The notes below the pieces were generated by a model. It did no database searches. It was given only the letters and a program-made list of their open reading frames with translations, and was not told the DNA's origin. This document shows, piece by piece, positions 1 to 12,179 of a stretch of 64,000 nucleotides of DNA (positions are counted from its first letter, which is position 1; the number at the start of each line of letters is the position of its first letter). The stretch covers positions 1,831,575-1,895,574 of the forward strand of contig JABBOT010000033.1 of assembly GCA_016165875.1 (NCBI GenBank), in the 5' to 3' direction. The translations under genes and the position numbers were made by a program. This DNA comes from Acanthopleura granulata (taxonomy: Eukaryota > Mollusca > Polyplacophora > Chitonida > Chitonidae).

Positions 1-2480
1 CATTTAATTCGAAAAGGAGTTGATCCACTGACCCTAATACTGACCTGATGTTCTGAGCGGGCAAGAAAGACAGTTTGATAATTTAATGACATGGCTGTCG
101 TGCTGCGCAATATCCTCTGGTAGATGGGATGTAACACGTGATAAGCCGTATTATTCAGTTGAACGTTTGGTGCGCCCCGATGCTTTATCGCCCGATGCCT
201 TGTTAAAGTTTAATAAGAAAGGCTGATTGTTTGTCATTATTCTCCCCAGTGACTTTCAAGAGAAAACCTGTTCATATACCGTGACAAGCGGAGCGCTCCG
301 AGGGTCGTGCATGTATAGAGGTATGATGACCAGTGGAGTGTACGCCTTGATGGATTCAAGAATCACATCGGTAGAAAGCGAGATAAGAGAACATCACAGG
401 GCATAGGATGGTTATGACATGGCGACCAGCAGAGTATGGTTGGCTAAAGAAATTCTGTGGAAGTGTCTAATGACTATATATATTTCAGATTTTTGTCCAG
501 TCAACGTGAACTACACAACCTTAACTAAGCCTGCTGGTGGAAAGTATGTAAATTACAGTGTGGCACAGACAAGATTTTCATAATGTTTTGTGAAGGACGC
601 TGTACTTGACATAAGAACACGCCCCGCCCCCAAAAGAATGCACGTTAACAAGCTCATAACGGTCTCAAAATAGTACTTCTGGTCGTTAAAATGAAGAACA
701 AATGCTCGAATTTGGGGAAATTGAGGGTAACGAACTTTTCTAAATGGAGAAATAGTCGAATTTTTGGTAGAGACTGAACGTCCATTGGGTTCATGAAGAC
801 TATTGTTGCCATGGCACCACGTGGTGTTATCCAATTAATATTGATGCACTCAGTTCAATGACACGGCCGACTTGATTTAGTACGAATTTGGTCAGCAACT
901 GATGTCTGCTCTGCCCTAGGCGAGATCATTTAGCGGGTATTTAAATAATAGCCTGAGGATATAAACGAATGTATGGAAGGCACTCGCGCTAATGTGGGGT
1001 GTTCCAATCCCAACGTGAATTTTGCGACCGAATTTCAATGAGAATTCGATGTCACTTTTCTTCCGGATAAATCTGATGTGATTGCAAGACCGATTTTCCG
1101 ATCTCGAAAATGCTGTATCATTATGGAACACCGTTTTGATCTGTTTCAATGGGACCTTCTTTGAGACGGATAGCTTCTCCGTTACACATGTCCATATAAC
1201 GCTATTAGAAGGATATGTATAACAGTATAGTCCCTGCACGTGCCATTGCCGTTCCACTATTGCGCATGTGTTATTGTGCATCGTCGCCATTCAACTCAAG
1301 GGGAGGAAATTCTATCACTCCTCATGGTTTGAGGCGTACATTAGCTTTACGTTACTGTCAGTACCAGCTAACGGCAGATACTGTTAACAAGGACTGATGG
1401 AGAACAGGAGGACGCATTCCTCAAGGGCATTTCTCACACAGGTCCTAATTTAAAACACGGCATTAGATGTTGTCTCAGACCCTAAACATTAAAATTTTAA
1501 CCACCGCATTAATGCTATCTTGAGAAAAACACACCCTAAAACGGAGTATTGTGAAGATCTCTTAAATTTGGACATGAAAGAACAGGCCACAATAAAACGA
1601 AATACGCATCGTCTAAAAGGCCATATCACGGTTATTTCTAATATGGTCTTCTTTTGGCGGGTATTGTTTCCAGCCGCTAAAAGGGAAATAATGATTGAGA
1701 TGGTACTGGGGATTTTTTGGCCCATATTATACAATGTGAAGAACAGTGATGTCACAGATTCTTTCCGGCTTCTAGACATTTTCTCGTTGGTACATATCTG
1801 TGTTCTTAAATATACATGTAATACCACACTTGCATTTGTATCTCACGTGGAAGTGTAACAGTTGCAGTGTGTTTAGCAGCAAAAAAAAAAACAAAAACAA
1901 AAACAAACAAAAACAAAAAGAAGAATCTGTGCCCTCACTGTGATGCAACCTCTTAAATTTCGTCCAAAGTTCCATCGTAGCACCACTGTCTTTGTTCCCA
2001 TTTTAACCAGGATCAACGGAGCTAGAAAATGATGAAAACATTACTTGACATCACCCCTGAAATGGTCTTTTATACGGTGCGTACTTTGTAAAATGTGTTC
2101 GTTTAGGTATGGCTTTGTAGAATCGGATTATTTTCTTCAGTTCAATTGCCTTCATGTTCCCTATGATAATGCCTTGCCGAGACATATTTTTCTTACAGCA
2201 TTGAAATTTACATATTAGCAAACCAGTTTTCCAGGAAAGGTCTACACAATTGCTACTGGCATCCAGTACTTTATGGGGAAGAACTCAGTTAAATTCAAAG
2301 TTAGCATATCTTCTCATTAACGGAGGCGAAACACTTCAGCCATGTTTATGGGCGTAGATGAAAGGTTAACCAAAGGTGGTGAGGTGGTATTAAAGCCTGG
2401 TATTTGTCTCATGGCTCATGAATATGACTGGTCCTGAAATAAATTTTATCCATCTTACTACTTTCGCAACTTTACAACGT
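1..2480. other. No gene recognised
   Basis: Short ORFs on both strands overlap one another and show no family motif. An A-rich AAACAAAAACAAAC tract lies at about 1880-1920. Partial genes entering from the left edge are not evident. Confidence 0.6.
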
Positions 2481-2514
2481 ATACTATGTGAGTGCAGTAA
2501 CGTGTCTATATTCG

Positions 2515-2735
2515 TATCGTGACCCAGGTACCTCTTACCAGTGTTGTTGTGAATTCAACTCCAACTCATGCTGGATTCCTCTCCAGCGGTACGTGGGAAG
2601 GCCCGCCAGCAATCTGCGGATGGTCGTGGAGTTTCCACTGGACCTTGTTCGGTTTCCTCTCACCATAATGCTGGCCGCCGTCTTATAAGTGATGTATAAA
2701 ATAAAATCAAATAAAATAAATAAATAAATAAACAT
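2515..2735 (+). mobile_element. SINE family 1, 5'-decayed copy
   Basis: Contains CTCATGCTGG, GGTACGTGGGAAGG, TGCGGATGGTCGTG, CACCATAATGCTGGCCGCCG and an AAATAAATAAATAAA tail. The tRNA-like head is hard to recognise. Family 1 here means the tRNA-headed SINE ending in GAGTACGGCGTAAAACACC-AATCAAATAAATA. Confidence 0.75.
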
Positions 2736-3119
2736 TATCATCGTTAGAGATGCAAGAGTCCACTGAATATGCCCCAATCAACATTTCGATCAATTCGATG
2801 GAGACGTTCAAGTGCCGATAGAGAGGTAAATTAAATTGTGCCACAAGTCACAATTTACGCAGGACAGGTGGCTCAATACTTCTAGTATTTGAGGGACACG
2901 ACTTCCTTTATGGTTAAAACGATGACGTTGCCGTTTACGAGAACTTTTAGACATACTGATGTTGAAGAAGTCAATGATAGCTTGTCCGTTGATAGGACTT
3001 TGTTGTAATAATGATAAGCGAGCATATCGGTGCTGTTTAAGGGAAATCGTGGGTTCGAGTCCGGATTGGTGACCTCTTTTTTTTTCTTTTTGATTTATAT
3101 TGATTCACAAAATACGTTT

Positions 3120-3610
3120 CCACAATGCATATACTAGTAATCAAAGTCACGACAGGTTACGTAATCAAAGAATCAAAAAATTTATCAACTTCAAGCCCCA
3201 ATATAACTATCCTCAAACTTACATCTAACAATTTGGACTTTTATCCACACCATATCCAAAAAAATCAACTTAACATGACCACTATTTTTGAGCCATTGCG
3301 CATGGAAGTGACGTAAGAACATTTTGTCATCTTGGTAACCTACAGGGTACAAACCCTGGCAAAAAGTTTACGGTTGTATCCAAAGATAATATGGAATCAG
3401 TGCTTCAGCACTCTTCAGTTCGGAGCCAAATTTTGGACCCATTTGGTCTAAGTGCGCATGAGTAATTTATAAAGAAACCCGTCCGCTGGTCTGGTGACCC
3501 AGTTTTCAGCTTACGGTGCAAGCCATGGTCAGCGTACATCCTGAAACAGTTTGCTTCAGTCGTGGGCGCAAACACCGCCGTTCCGCCATTATATAAAAAC
3601 AAAACTGTAC
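3120..3610 (+). repeat. Dispersed fragment related to segments A and B
   Basis: About 490 bp resembles segment B at 53820-54180 and, in part, segment A at 47080-47200. Shared blocks include TTGGACTTTT with ATATCAAAAAA, AACCCTGGCAAAAAGTTT, and CACTCTTCA-TTCGGAGCCAAAT. The A and B versions continue into different flanks, so this is a partial, rearranged copy about 50 kb away. It contains no credible gene. Confidence 0.5.
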
Positions 3611-5047
3611 CTTACCATATTTCCTTTTCACTGACAACTCTTCCCTGCACTGTTTGAGCCCTCGCCCTGCTTAAATATATCTATTAATCTTTCTCTGAAC
3701 ATAATCCAGCACTGAACCATTATATATGTTAAGCCACCATTATCCTATGTTATTCCTAGGAACGGAGCAATAATACAAGCGTAACGCTTAACTTTGCTTT
3801 GTAGCAAAATAAACTATGTTAAAATCAATTTTTGATTTATCATGACATTTCGATTCCGATACCGGCATTGTTACAATCGCTAGCATAGCCGTCGCAAAGC
3901 CCTGTTTAGCAAATAAGAAATTCCTGTCCATGAAGATTTGATAAATTCACTTTCATCGATGTAGTGTGAATATCTGTGTCATCAAAGGGAAAATTGGTCA
4001 GCATCTCGGCACACATGGGTGACTCACAAAAAGAAACACAAGCCCCTCTGTCCACCATCATGATAAACAAAAAAATCTCATCAGAGGTACTTAACGTGGC
4101 TTCCATGTACCAAGAATCAGTGTGTAGTGTAAATAAAATATGTGATAGAAGGTATAGTAAAAAACCACGCGACACTAAGCTTAATCGCAGATTACGTTCT
4201 TTTCCTGAAATACGATGTACAGAAATTAAGTGGTATTTATGAAATATCTACTTAAATTGTATGCCAGAAGTACTTATTTATTTTTACCTGGTTGTCATAT
4301 CATTTCAAATGAGACCTATAGAATAAATTGTTGGTAAGGAAATAATCCGTCTTGAACAAGCAATATATTGTTAATTGTTCTATTTATGTTTGAGACAAAC
4401 GGATATACATCTGTGTTACACGGCTGACTCATATGTTCCGCAATTTGTCGGGAATTAAGTGAATGGATGGTGGGTGGAATGTTTTGTGTGAATGTTTAAT
4501 AACTTCCTTTACAAAATATGAATCTTTTGGTGAAAAAAGTAAGTAAAACCTTCGATTTAATCCCTCAATTTCGCTAAAATTTTCACCGGCGTGTAAATAT
4601 TGTCTAGTAGAAGTCATATATGTCGATGTCATTCATGCTTCAAATTCCTGAAAAAAAAAACAAAATACTTCTTTTGCTTTATACTGAGTATGTACAGAGT
4701 AAATTTGATGGCAAAACGAGACGAAGACAGCGTTTGAATGAAATGCATGACAATTGTTGTGATTATGAAGTATTTTCTGAATATTGTGAATAAATATTTT
4801 AACATGAAAACTTTGTCTTCCATAATGTGCATTCTTTCATCACCCTGGGTGTAAACTCCGGTATTGGCTCATTCGTAAGATTCACTTATTTCTTTTAAAT
4901 AAATGAAGGTTGCATCCCTTTCCAAAAATACATAATGCGGAGACTTGAAACTTTTTCTATCAAGGGGTCTTATGCAGTCATAACTTGCTTAAGTCCGCAC
5001 ACTTAACCAAGATATTTCTATTTCCTCCACTCGAAAGGGTGATCGTT

Positions 5048-5228
5048 ATGAATTAAAGGGTTGATTGATTGACTTACTGACTGGTTTTTAACGCCGTGCT
5101 TCGCTTAAATGACAGCGGCCGAGTTTATAGGTCGAGGAAACCAGAGACGTCAAGGTAAATAACCACCAGGAATTCGCCAGGAACCTGATAACCTAGCCAT
5201 AGAAACAGAGATACCAGGATTCGAATCA
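5048..5228 (-). mobile_element. Possible third SINE family, antisense
   Basis: Left end TTGATTGATTGACTTACTGA and TTTTTAACGCCGTGCT resemble the tail and 3' domain of tRNA-derived SINEs. The right end has CAGGATTCGAATCAG, a B-box-like stretch on the opposite strand. Tails of similar type appear at 44940-44995 and 51545-51605. Confidence 0.5.
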
Positions 5229-7467
5229 GCTACCTGATGGATCACATCCGAGACGACTTCTTCCCAGGTGAGAGTTCTGTTGGGTGGAGCGAGCCACGTC
5301 ATCAGGTGAGGATGTGAAGTGATCTATAGAAGAGCACGCCATCATCATTAGAGAAATGATGTTTGACGTTGCGTCGTCCGATCCAGAAGGAACGCAGTAA
5401 ATTTCCATGTTTAAATTAAAAACACTTACATGCATCAGGTATAATAATCACTGGAAGATTATAGCACTATAATACAGAACTTTATTATTTACTTAACTGT
5501 TCAGCTCTAACGATATGATGTAGTAATTTACAACTGTCGAATATTACATCATACTGAACACTTACAACGTCACGACTTGACTTCACTGATCGGATGAATT
5601 ACTTGGTTCATTTTCTCTCTGACGTCATGACCTCACAACCATTTTAACCGGGAATAGAATTAAAAGTAATATCGTCACGAGACGTGACGGTCTGACAATT
5701 CACATCTGGGATTTCGCAAAAATGAAGACTTTATAATCTTTTCTTGACAGTTGACAATTATTTATGGAGTATTTAACTCATTTCTAATTGTAATAAATCA
5801 GTGGGTGAATAATAAATGGGTTATTGGCGTGTATGGCTCCGTGTGGATTCGTCCTGACTCTGGGAAGCAGCTCGAAAGCTCGCCGCTTCCTAACGCGCTA
5901 GAACTCGTCCATACAGAACCATACAAGCTAATAACCTATAAATATACCAGTTTTAGACAGTTATGTTTAATACTTAAATACATGTGTATATTAATTAAGC
6001 AAGCTTATTTCAAGTTTAATGACCCATTAAACGAGTTGGGCGGTGGTCATTTTACAGAGTACGGCCTTGCATTGTGTTTCACATGAGGGCATTTTTCTGA
6101 GGTCTGGTTTCCTCCCGACGGTGCCCGGTTTCCCCCGGATCATTCTCTGCTTTCTAAGAATTGAAAATATTTCGCTGTTGGTATTCCCCCTTTCCGCCAT
6201 CTCTTGTATAAATGCCTTGCAAGTAATATGTGTCCAGAGGACGTCGTAAAACATAATTATCGGAAGAAAAAAAAAACTTAAACTAAATTCTAACTCAAAA
6301 CTTGTTAAAACTGCGTGGTTAACTGTCAAAATGACATAAAAATGAAATGTGCCTTTTTCATTTTTTCAAATTGGGTGCATTTAAACGGATGACCGAGCGG
6401 TCACGCCAAGCGATATGATATAATTTGCAAGGTGTTCAGCGCCGTACTCAGAAATGCATTACTTACGGCACAACACCCAAGTGTACGGGTGGAACAAACG
6501 TGAGTAGTCGGATTACAGTGTTAGTCGACGTTATTTGTGCAGTGTCCGTTGGAAAGATTCTTACATGAGGGAGTTTATGTCAGAAATTGGTGCTGCTCCT
6601 TAAGTCCTTTCAGAGATCTGAAGAATGTTGGGATTGTGCACCGTAATTAATCCTTTCTGAATGAATTCTGATCTGAATGACACAAGGCTTGTGAGCAGAC
6701 CCAGCATAAACTATAGACATTTCCCATATCATAGGTTTGTTGCGTCATCTTTGCCCATTTTAAGGACAGTATTTTTTTTCCCGACACTCGATGTTCTACT
6801 TTCGAGGGTTCTAAAACATCACCACAGCGGATTAGGCTGATCCATGGCCGGTTTTCAGGTATTAAAAACCTACATAACTGAAATTCTTCTGATGAGCTTC
6901 GGGTCCCAGAGGCCCTGTCCGTTTTCATTGCTTTCACGTTATTGCTCCCCCTGCAATGGGGAATTTGGTGTAAATGTACACCAGTGACGCCTATTGAATT
7001 GCAAAGGGAAACTCGTAAAACTCCTTCCAGCCTTGAACAAAGGGGTCCCAAGTTATGTTCTCCTTTGATCTCTCTTGGGTTACGTCACATTCATACGTGC
7101 ATGTTTCCGCAGAGAGCGCTTAGGTAGTGAACAAATACAGCAGCGTCACAGCAGAAACGGTGTGTTTCTCCGCGTTTTAGACTTTTTTTGTGTAGCCCGC
7201 CAGATTTCCCCATTAACTTCACTGACACTCTGTTGCCACACTCTGTCTAGGCCTAGGTGCTACTATAACACTAAAACATGTACATCGTTACAGAGAAAAT
7301 AGCCTTGTCGACGGCCACTGACCAGATGCTGGGCGATATCGGTTATGTTTTCCAACTATCACAGTGCCTTTGCTGCTACGTGTTTACTCTCTGTGCAACT
7401 GTACTTCGGGCAAGGTTAAGAGACCGGCGCACACGGAGAGACTCCTTATTTTATAACTGCATGCATC

Positions 7468-7652
7468 GCGGTGCATTGACCCAGGTGTGAGTTCAAGTCC
7501 AGCTCATGCTGGCTTTCTCTCCAGTAGAACATTGGAAAGGTTAGCGAGAAACCTGCTGATGGTCTTGAGATTCCCCCCGGACTCGACCCGGTGTCCTCCC
7601 ACCATAATCATTATCGACGTCGTATCACCAATCAAATAAGTAAATAAATAAA
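7468..7652 (+). mobile_element. SINE family 1, truncated copy
   Basis: Starts near TTGACCCAGGTGTGAGTTCA, lacks the A-box head and part of the 3' domain (no GAGTACGGCG), and ends in AATCAAATAAGTAAATAAAT. Confidence 0.75.
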
Positions 7653-8589
7653 TGTAAATAACTAAATGCGCCAAATATTATCAAATAGAGCAAGTGTCAT
7701 GCCCAAGGGACAATTCTCAAAACGTCATTCTGAGAAATCGTACCGCAGGGTCGAGAATTCAGTCAGTAGCTTGATTGATTCATCCACGTAACTCGACATG
7801 CAGGAAAATCTGAAGAAAGTCAGGTTATTTTGCGATTGGAACTAGCAGATTTCTTTAGGTCACTCGAGGCACACTGGATGTGTAAGAAGCACAAACGTAT
7901 CGTTTGATTTATATTCAATTTGAACGCCTTTCAGCCAAGGCATTCCAACATAAATTCAAACTGGGTACTTTGTAGACATAGAGGGGAAGCCGACGGAGTT
8001 ACCTGCTGATATGAATTCAATACTTGTATTCACGCTTGTGTCAAACTCAGAAATGCTAAGTCAAGTGGAAGGACTTTAGGCAATCCCTGACACTTACTCA
8101 CAAAATCCCGTGGTTTGGACGAGATTTCCGCGGACGACAAATGTCGCTTGTTAACGAAAGTGATACGTCATGTGGCCCGCCTTGGTGATTGCTATAGAAC
8201 TGCCGGTGTTCACGTGTTATGCGTACCGGATGGATTCGGCATTGCGCAGGGATTATCGGGATAAGATCCAATGCCATACTCAAAGTCTGTCACGCATTTC
8301 CAAATCCTAACGCTTTTATGTATTAGGTTGGAGATGGAATTACTGGATTAAATTCCACCGCCGACATGACATGTCATCTGTCTTCCAGTATACAGCCGAT
8401 CGTTGGTTATTCCCGGAGAAATGTACCGGTAATCTGTCATACTCAAACTATAAAATACAACAGATGACGAGGGTGACGTTCGAATGATATGCGCCAAGGC
8501 TTCAATAGCTCATTTGAAAACAGATGTAATATAAAAGAAGGGGCCATCAGTTTCCAGGGAGGGGAGGGGATGTTAGAACGTCGACGCGG

Positions 8590-8800
8590 CGTAGTGACCT
8601 AAGTGCCTCTCACCAATGCGATTGCTGTGAGTTCAATTCCACCTCATGCTGCCATCGTCTTCGATCGAACGTGGTAAGGTCCGCCAGCAATGGTGGCGGG
8701 TTTTTCTGGGATCTCCCTGCTTTCTTCCCACCATAATGCTGGCGACCGTCGTATGGGTAAATTATTCTTGAGTACGGCTTAAAAAATCAAGTAATTAAAT
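8590..8800 (+). mobile_element. SINE family 1, 5'-truncated copy
   Basis: Shows CTCTCACCAATGCGATTGCT, CACCATAATGCTGG, and ATTCTTGAGTACGGC-TAAAA with an A-rich tail; well diverged. Confidence 0.75.
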
Positions 8801-9524
8801 ATATATAAAAGAGCACAACATGGCGAGATAAACCAGAGCAGTTACAGCAGCTGGATGATTAGCAAATGCTGACTAGCAATGGATGAAATACGGCCACTTG
8901 TTAATTTAGGTAATTTAGCGATTAATTCTTGCCTTTCATTTACTTACTGTGTGCTTAATCCCGCCGTGGCACCATGGTTTAAAGCAAAATTGCACTAAAG
9001 AATGTACTTTTAGTGCTATGATAGCAATTTAGTGAACTTCACTGATCTAGAATTAGGTTACACAAGTTTTGTTATACACACGTAGATAAGAAGGTGCGGC
9101 CATTAAATCGTTAATGTCTTGCCTCTGTGGTGGCACGCTGTAGAGATCCGTATAGAACATTATTTTTACGGTTGAGTTTGAGAGATCACGCGATGGTGTT
9201 ATCTTTCACTTTATACAGTCATTGCATATGACATCATCTTTATACTTGTGCTGAAGTTTAAGTGAGGAAAATTTTACTTTTCTTCCCTTATTTCCACAAC
9301 CCTGAATTCATCTGACTTGTTGGTAAGCTGAGGGTTCGAAGGTAGAACCAGTTAGAGTTAGAATCCATTTTTGAGTGGTAACTAGGAGTGGCCTAGAAAA
9401 TCCGCCAAGGAAAAGAATATTTCCGTAGATAATATCCTTCTGAAATTGAAATCCTTTCATCATCTAATCTCTTTAATAAGAACGTGGATGGGGAAGGGGG
9501 TGGGGGTGGCGTTGTCCAGTCGCA

Positions 9525-9752
9525 TAGCGCGCTAGCTCAGCGTAATGACCCAGAAGCCTACCAATAATGTAGTCGCCGTAAGTTCAAGTCCAGCTCATAC
9601 TGGCTTCCTCTCCGGCCGTACGTTGGAATGTCTGCCAACAACCTGCGGATGGTCGTGGGTTTCCCCGCGCTATGCCTGGTTTCCTCCCACGATACTGCTG
9701 CCCGCCATCGCATAAAACATCAGTGAAATAAATACATAAATAAATAATTAGA
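9525..9752 (+). mobile_element. SINE family 1
   Basis: GCGCGCTAGCTCAGCGTAATG head, GTTCAAGTCCAGCTCAT B-box region, TGCGGATGGTCGTGGGTTTC, and an ATAAATAAATAA tail. Part of the GAGTACGGCG domain is missing. Confidence 0.8.
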
Positions 9753-9809
9753 ACGTCACCATCCGGTGTCAGATCAGTAAGGCGTCTTCCCAATCGATCT
9801 GCGTTCATC

Positions 9810-11430
9810 ATGTGAGACCCGGTTTAGACTAAGCGCTTATATATTTGCCTTGAATGATTATACATGTGCACTTCATACATGTTGACCGAGGCTTTGGTAA
9901 CCAGGATAAAAATGCTGGACCTTAAATGGTGACAGGAAGTGAAATAAAAACAGGCCCTTTAAAGAAAAAAAACCTGTTTTGTGGGGTAAGCTACGAAAAA
10001 CAAAAAATGCATTCCATTAAATTAAAACCAGAAAAGAAAATGGCCTTGGAGTCGTTACTGAATTTAGGAAACCTTAATCCTCCCACATGTAGTACTTACT
10101 TGACGAAGAAAAATACAATCCTACTGGTGTCATTTTGTATTCAAGAACAAAAGCTTTTTCCTAGAGACAGAAGTTCCACACAGGGATGCTTTCGTACAAC
10201 AGTGGTATTTAATGTCCCAGTAGTGAACTATGCTCAAACCAACAGATGCCTCTCAGATATTCATAATTCTAACCAGAGTGTGCCAGTAAACCGTTTTGTA
10301 AGAGATCCCCGTTGGGTTCTTTTTATCACGAGGCAATTCATAATTAAAGGACAACCGAGGATTGTTTCAGTCCGCGGACTACGCCTCCTGGTATGTGGCC
10401 AATACTGGGTGGGGTTTCATGGCTTAAGTATCTGTACGGCATGAGATCGTGTTGTTCGGCGATCCCATTGCCGTAAAATGATCTGTAAATAGGGCTGCGG
10501 ATTATGTCAGTCAAAAGAAACATGTCCCTTGAGATCCAAGTCCTAAGCTCCTTAACAGATGTTTTGTAGCTGTTTCCATTTGTTCTCTAAAAGCATTCAA
10601 CATTAGCAGCGATAATCAATAAAGATGTAGTAAAAGCTAACGAGGGAGGCCAGGCAGTTAGTGATGCGCGTGGAGTAAACAATCTAGCTCTAGAGTATTC
10701 TGGGAATATCCAATAATGAGTCCCGATGGAGCAGACGTTGTATCATAAACTGGTGACTCCCAATAGGAATCTGACACTCACCGGACGTGAAGGCGGCTTC
10801 ATTTTTTCGACAGCAACCAACACCACCAGCTCAGATGATGTGTCATATTCCTAGAACACCGATTGCCCTGATTATACAGATGCTCCTTCCATAGCGTTTG
10901 TTGCGCATGGGGAAGAGCTAGATAAATCGAAAAATGTCACGTTTGTTTACCGCATGTTCAGGATATCCTGTGACTCTTAAGTGACAATGTCTCATTGTCA
11001 GCCAGTGGAAGACCTAAGGAGATATAGCGGAAATGTTATATTTGATTTCCCTTTGGAGATGAGGTCACGTGTTCGATTCCAACATTTCCCGATATTATGT
11101 GCCATTTAATCCGGAGATTGGTAGAAAGTTCTTGATCAGGAGTCGAGGGTTTCTTCGGCTATATCATTCATGTATACTATTGAATGCTTTCCAAATTCAA
11201 TAAAACGCCAAATAATTTAAGTGAAATGCAAACCAATTAAAAAGTAAAATGAAGAAACACAGTCTTAATCCTGTTAACAACAAATATGCTCTTATACCAG
11301 TTTTCGATTCGAAGGTTCGGAACGGATATAAATAACCTTGCAAATACTATCCTACTGATCTTGAGATCCTTTTAGCAACTCCTCTCTTTAACAAGAACTT
11401 TAACATTCTGCGTCGTGTGAATAAGACTAC
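9810..11430 (+). repeat. Multi-copy non-coding segment, copy a
   Basis: Non-coding sequence sharing ordered blocks with 15.18-16.65 kb, 21.35-22.09 kb, 24.70-25.29 kb and 13.05-13.65 kb. Examples are GTGGTATTTA, CCAACAGA-GCCTCTC, TAATTAAAGGA-ATCCGAGGA, and GAAACATGTCCCT followed by AAGCTCCTTAACAGATGTTTT. A 172-codon ORF at 9926-10444 lies in it but is interrupted in every other copy, so I do not call it a gene. Confidence 0.6.
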
Positions 11431-11432
11431 CT

Positions 11433-11858
11433 TGTACCTGGCTCTAGTGTTCTGTACCTGGCTCTAGTGTTCTGTACCCGGCTCTATTGTTCTAGGGCCC
11501 GTCTTACAAAGCTGGAGTAAGGCTGCGACTGGTTGTAAGCCTGTCGGACATGTGTCGCAGGAAAGGCCGACCGTCTTACAAAGCTTGAGTAACTGCGAAT
11601 TGATGTAAAGTTTGGGGCAAATTTACACCTACCCTCGGGCAGACGTAAATGCCGTAAGTATACTAAATATGGCGCCGCTTGTGGTATTTCGTAGACACAC
11701 TTTAAGCATTAGTAAGACGCTATTAGGAGTTGATGGAAGCCGCTACTAAAGTGGGGGTAAACGTCTGCGTCTGACGTAGGCTACTCTAGCTTTGTAAGAC
11801 GGGCCCCAGTACCTGGCTCCAGTGTTCTGTACCTGACTACAGAGTTCTGTACCTGGAT
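11433..11858 (+). repeat. 20-bp minisatellite interrupted by the MITE
   Basis: Unit close to TGTACCTGGCTCTAGTGTTC, about three copies left of the MITE (11433-11494) and about two and a half right of it (11807-11858). A degenerate pair occurs in the paralogous position near 18062-18095. Confidence 0.7.
11495..11806. mobile_element. MITE with 19-bp terminal inverted repeats, copy 1
   Basis: Perfect terminal inverted repeats GGGCCCGTCTTACAAAGCT bound about 312 bp with no coding capacity. The interior is over 80% alignable by eye to 51948-52244 (TTGGGGCAAATTTACACCTA, TCGTAGACACACTT). A second partial terminus (CCGTCTTACAAAGCTTGAG, about 11570) lies inside. It interrupts a tandem array of a 20-bp unit. 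A non-autonomous DNA transposon is the natural reading; superfamily unknown. Confidence 0.8.
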
Positions 11859-12179
11859 CGCTCAAGGTAACACCGTTTACTAACCAGAGAGAAAAAATTG
11901 GACTTGCAATCTATACCTAAAACGAGGTAAGACAGACATTTTACAGGGTTCGTGTCGCTTCAAGGCAAAAAGACATCTACTCCATTCACCGCACCGTCAG
12001 GAGATAAACTGACCTTACACCGATGACTGATATTTGGAATTACCAGGTACAGAACAACAGGCGATGATTTGCATGATTGCTTGAACCAACATCATATTTC
12101 GGAAACACCTTCAACTTCCGAAGCTGATATTAAATATGCAAAGACAATATTGATTCACGAATTCATATTTTTATTTCTG

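Larger units (their letters stand above)
2745..7460. other. Mostly unrecognised non-coding sequence
   Basis: Apart from the A/B-related fragment and one SINE-like piece, I see nothing assignable. A GTGGGTTCGAGTCCGGATT stretch at 3051 followed by a T run looks like a Pol III B box and terminator, without a convincing A box or cloverleaf. Confidence 0.5.

Noticed and set aside
3030..3085. Possible tRNA gene (B-box-like GGTTCGAGTCC followed by a T run)
   Set aside because: No A box at the right distance and no cloverleaf could be drawn; more likely a SINE or tRNA relic.
9926..10444. 172-codon ORF
   Set aside because: Lies in a multi-copy non-coding segment; the frame is broken in all other copies and no motif is recognised.
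11060..11100. B-box-like GTGTTCGATTCCAAC
   Set aside because: The paralogous site near 16630 has lost it and no upstream A box is convincing.
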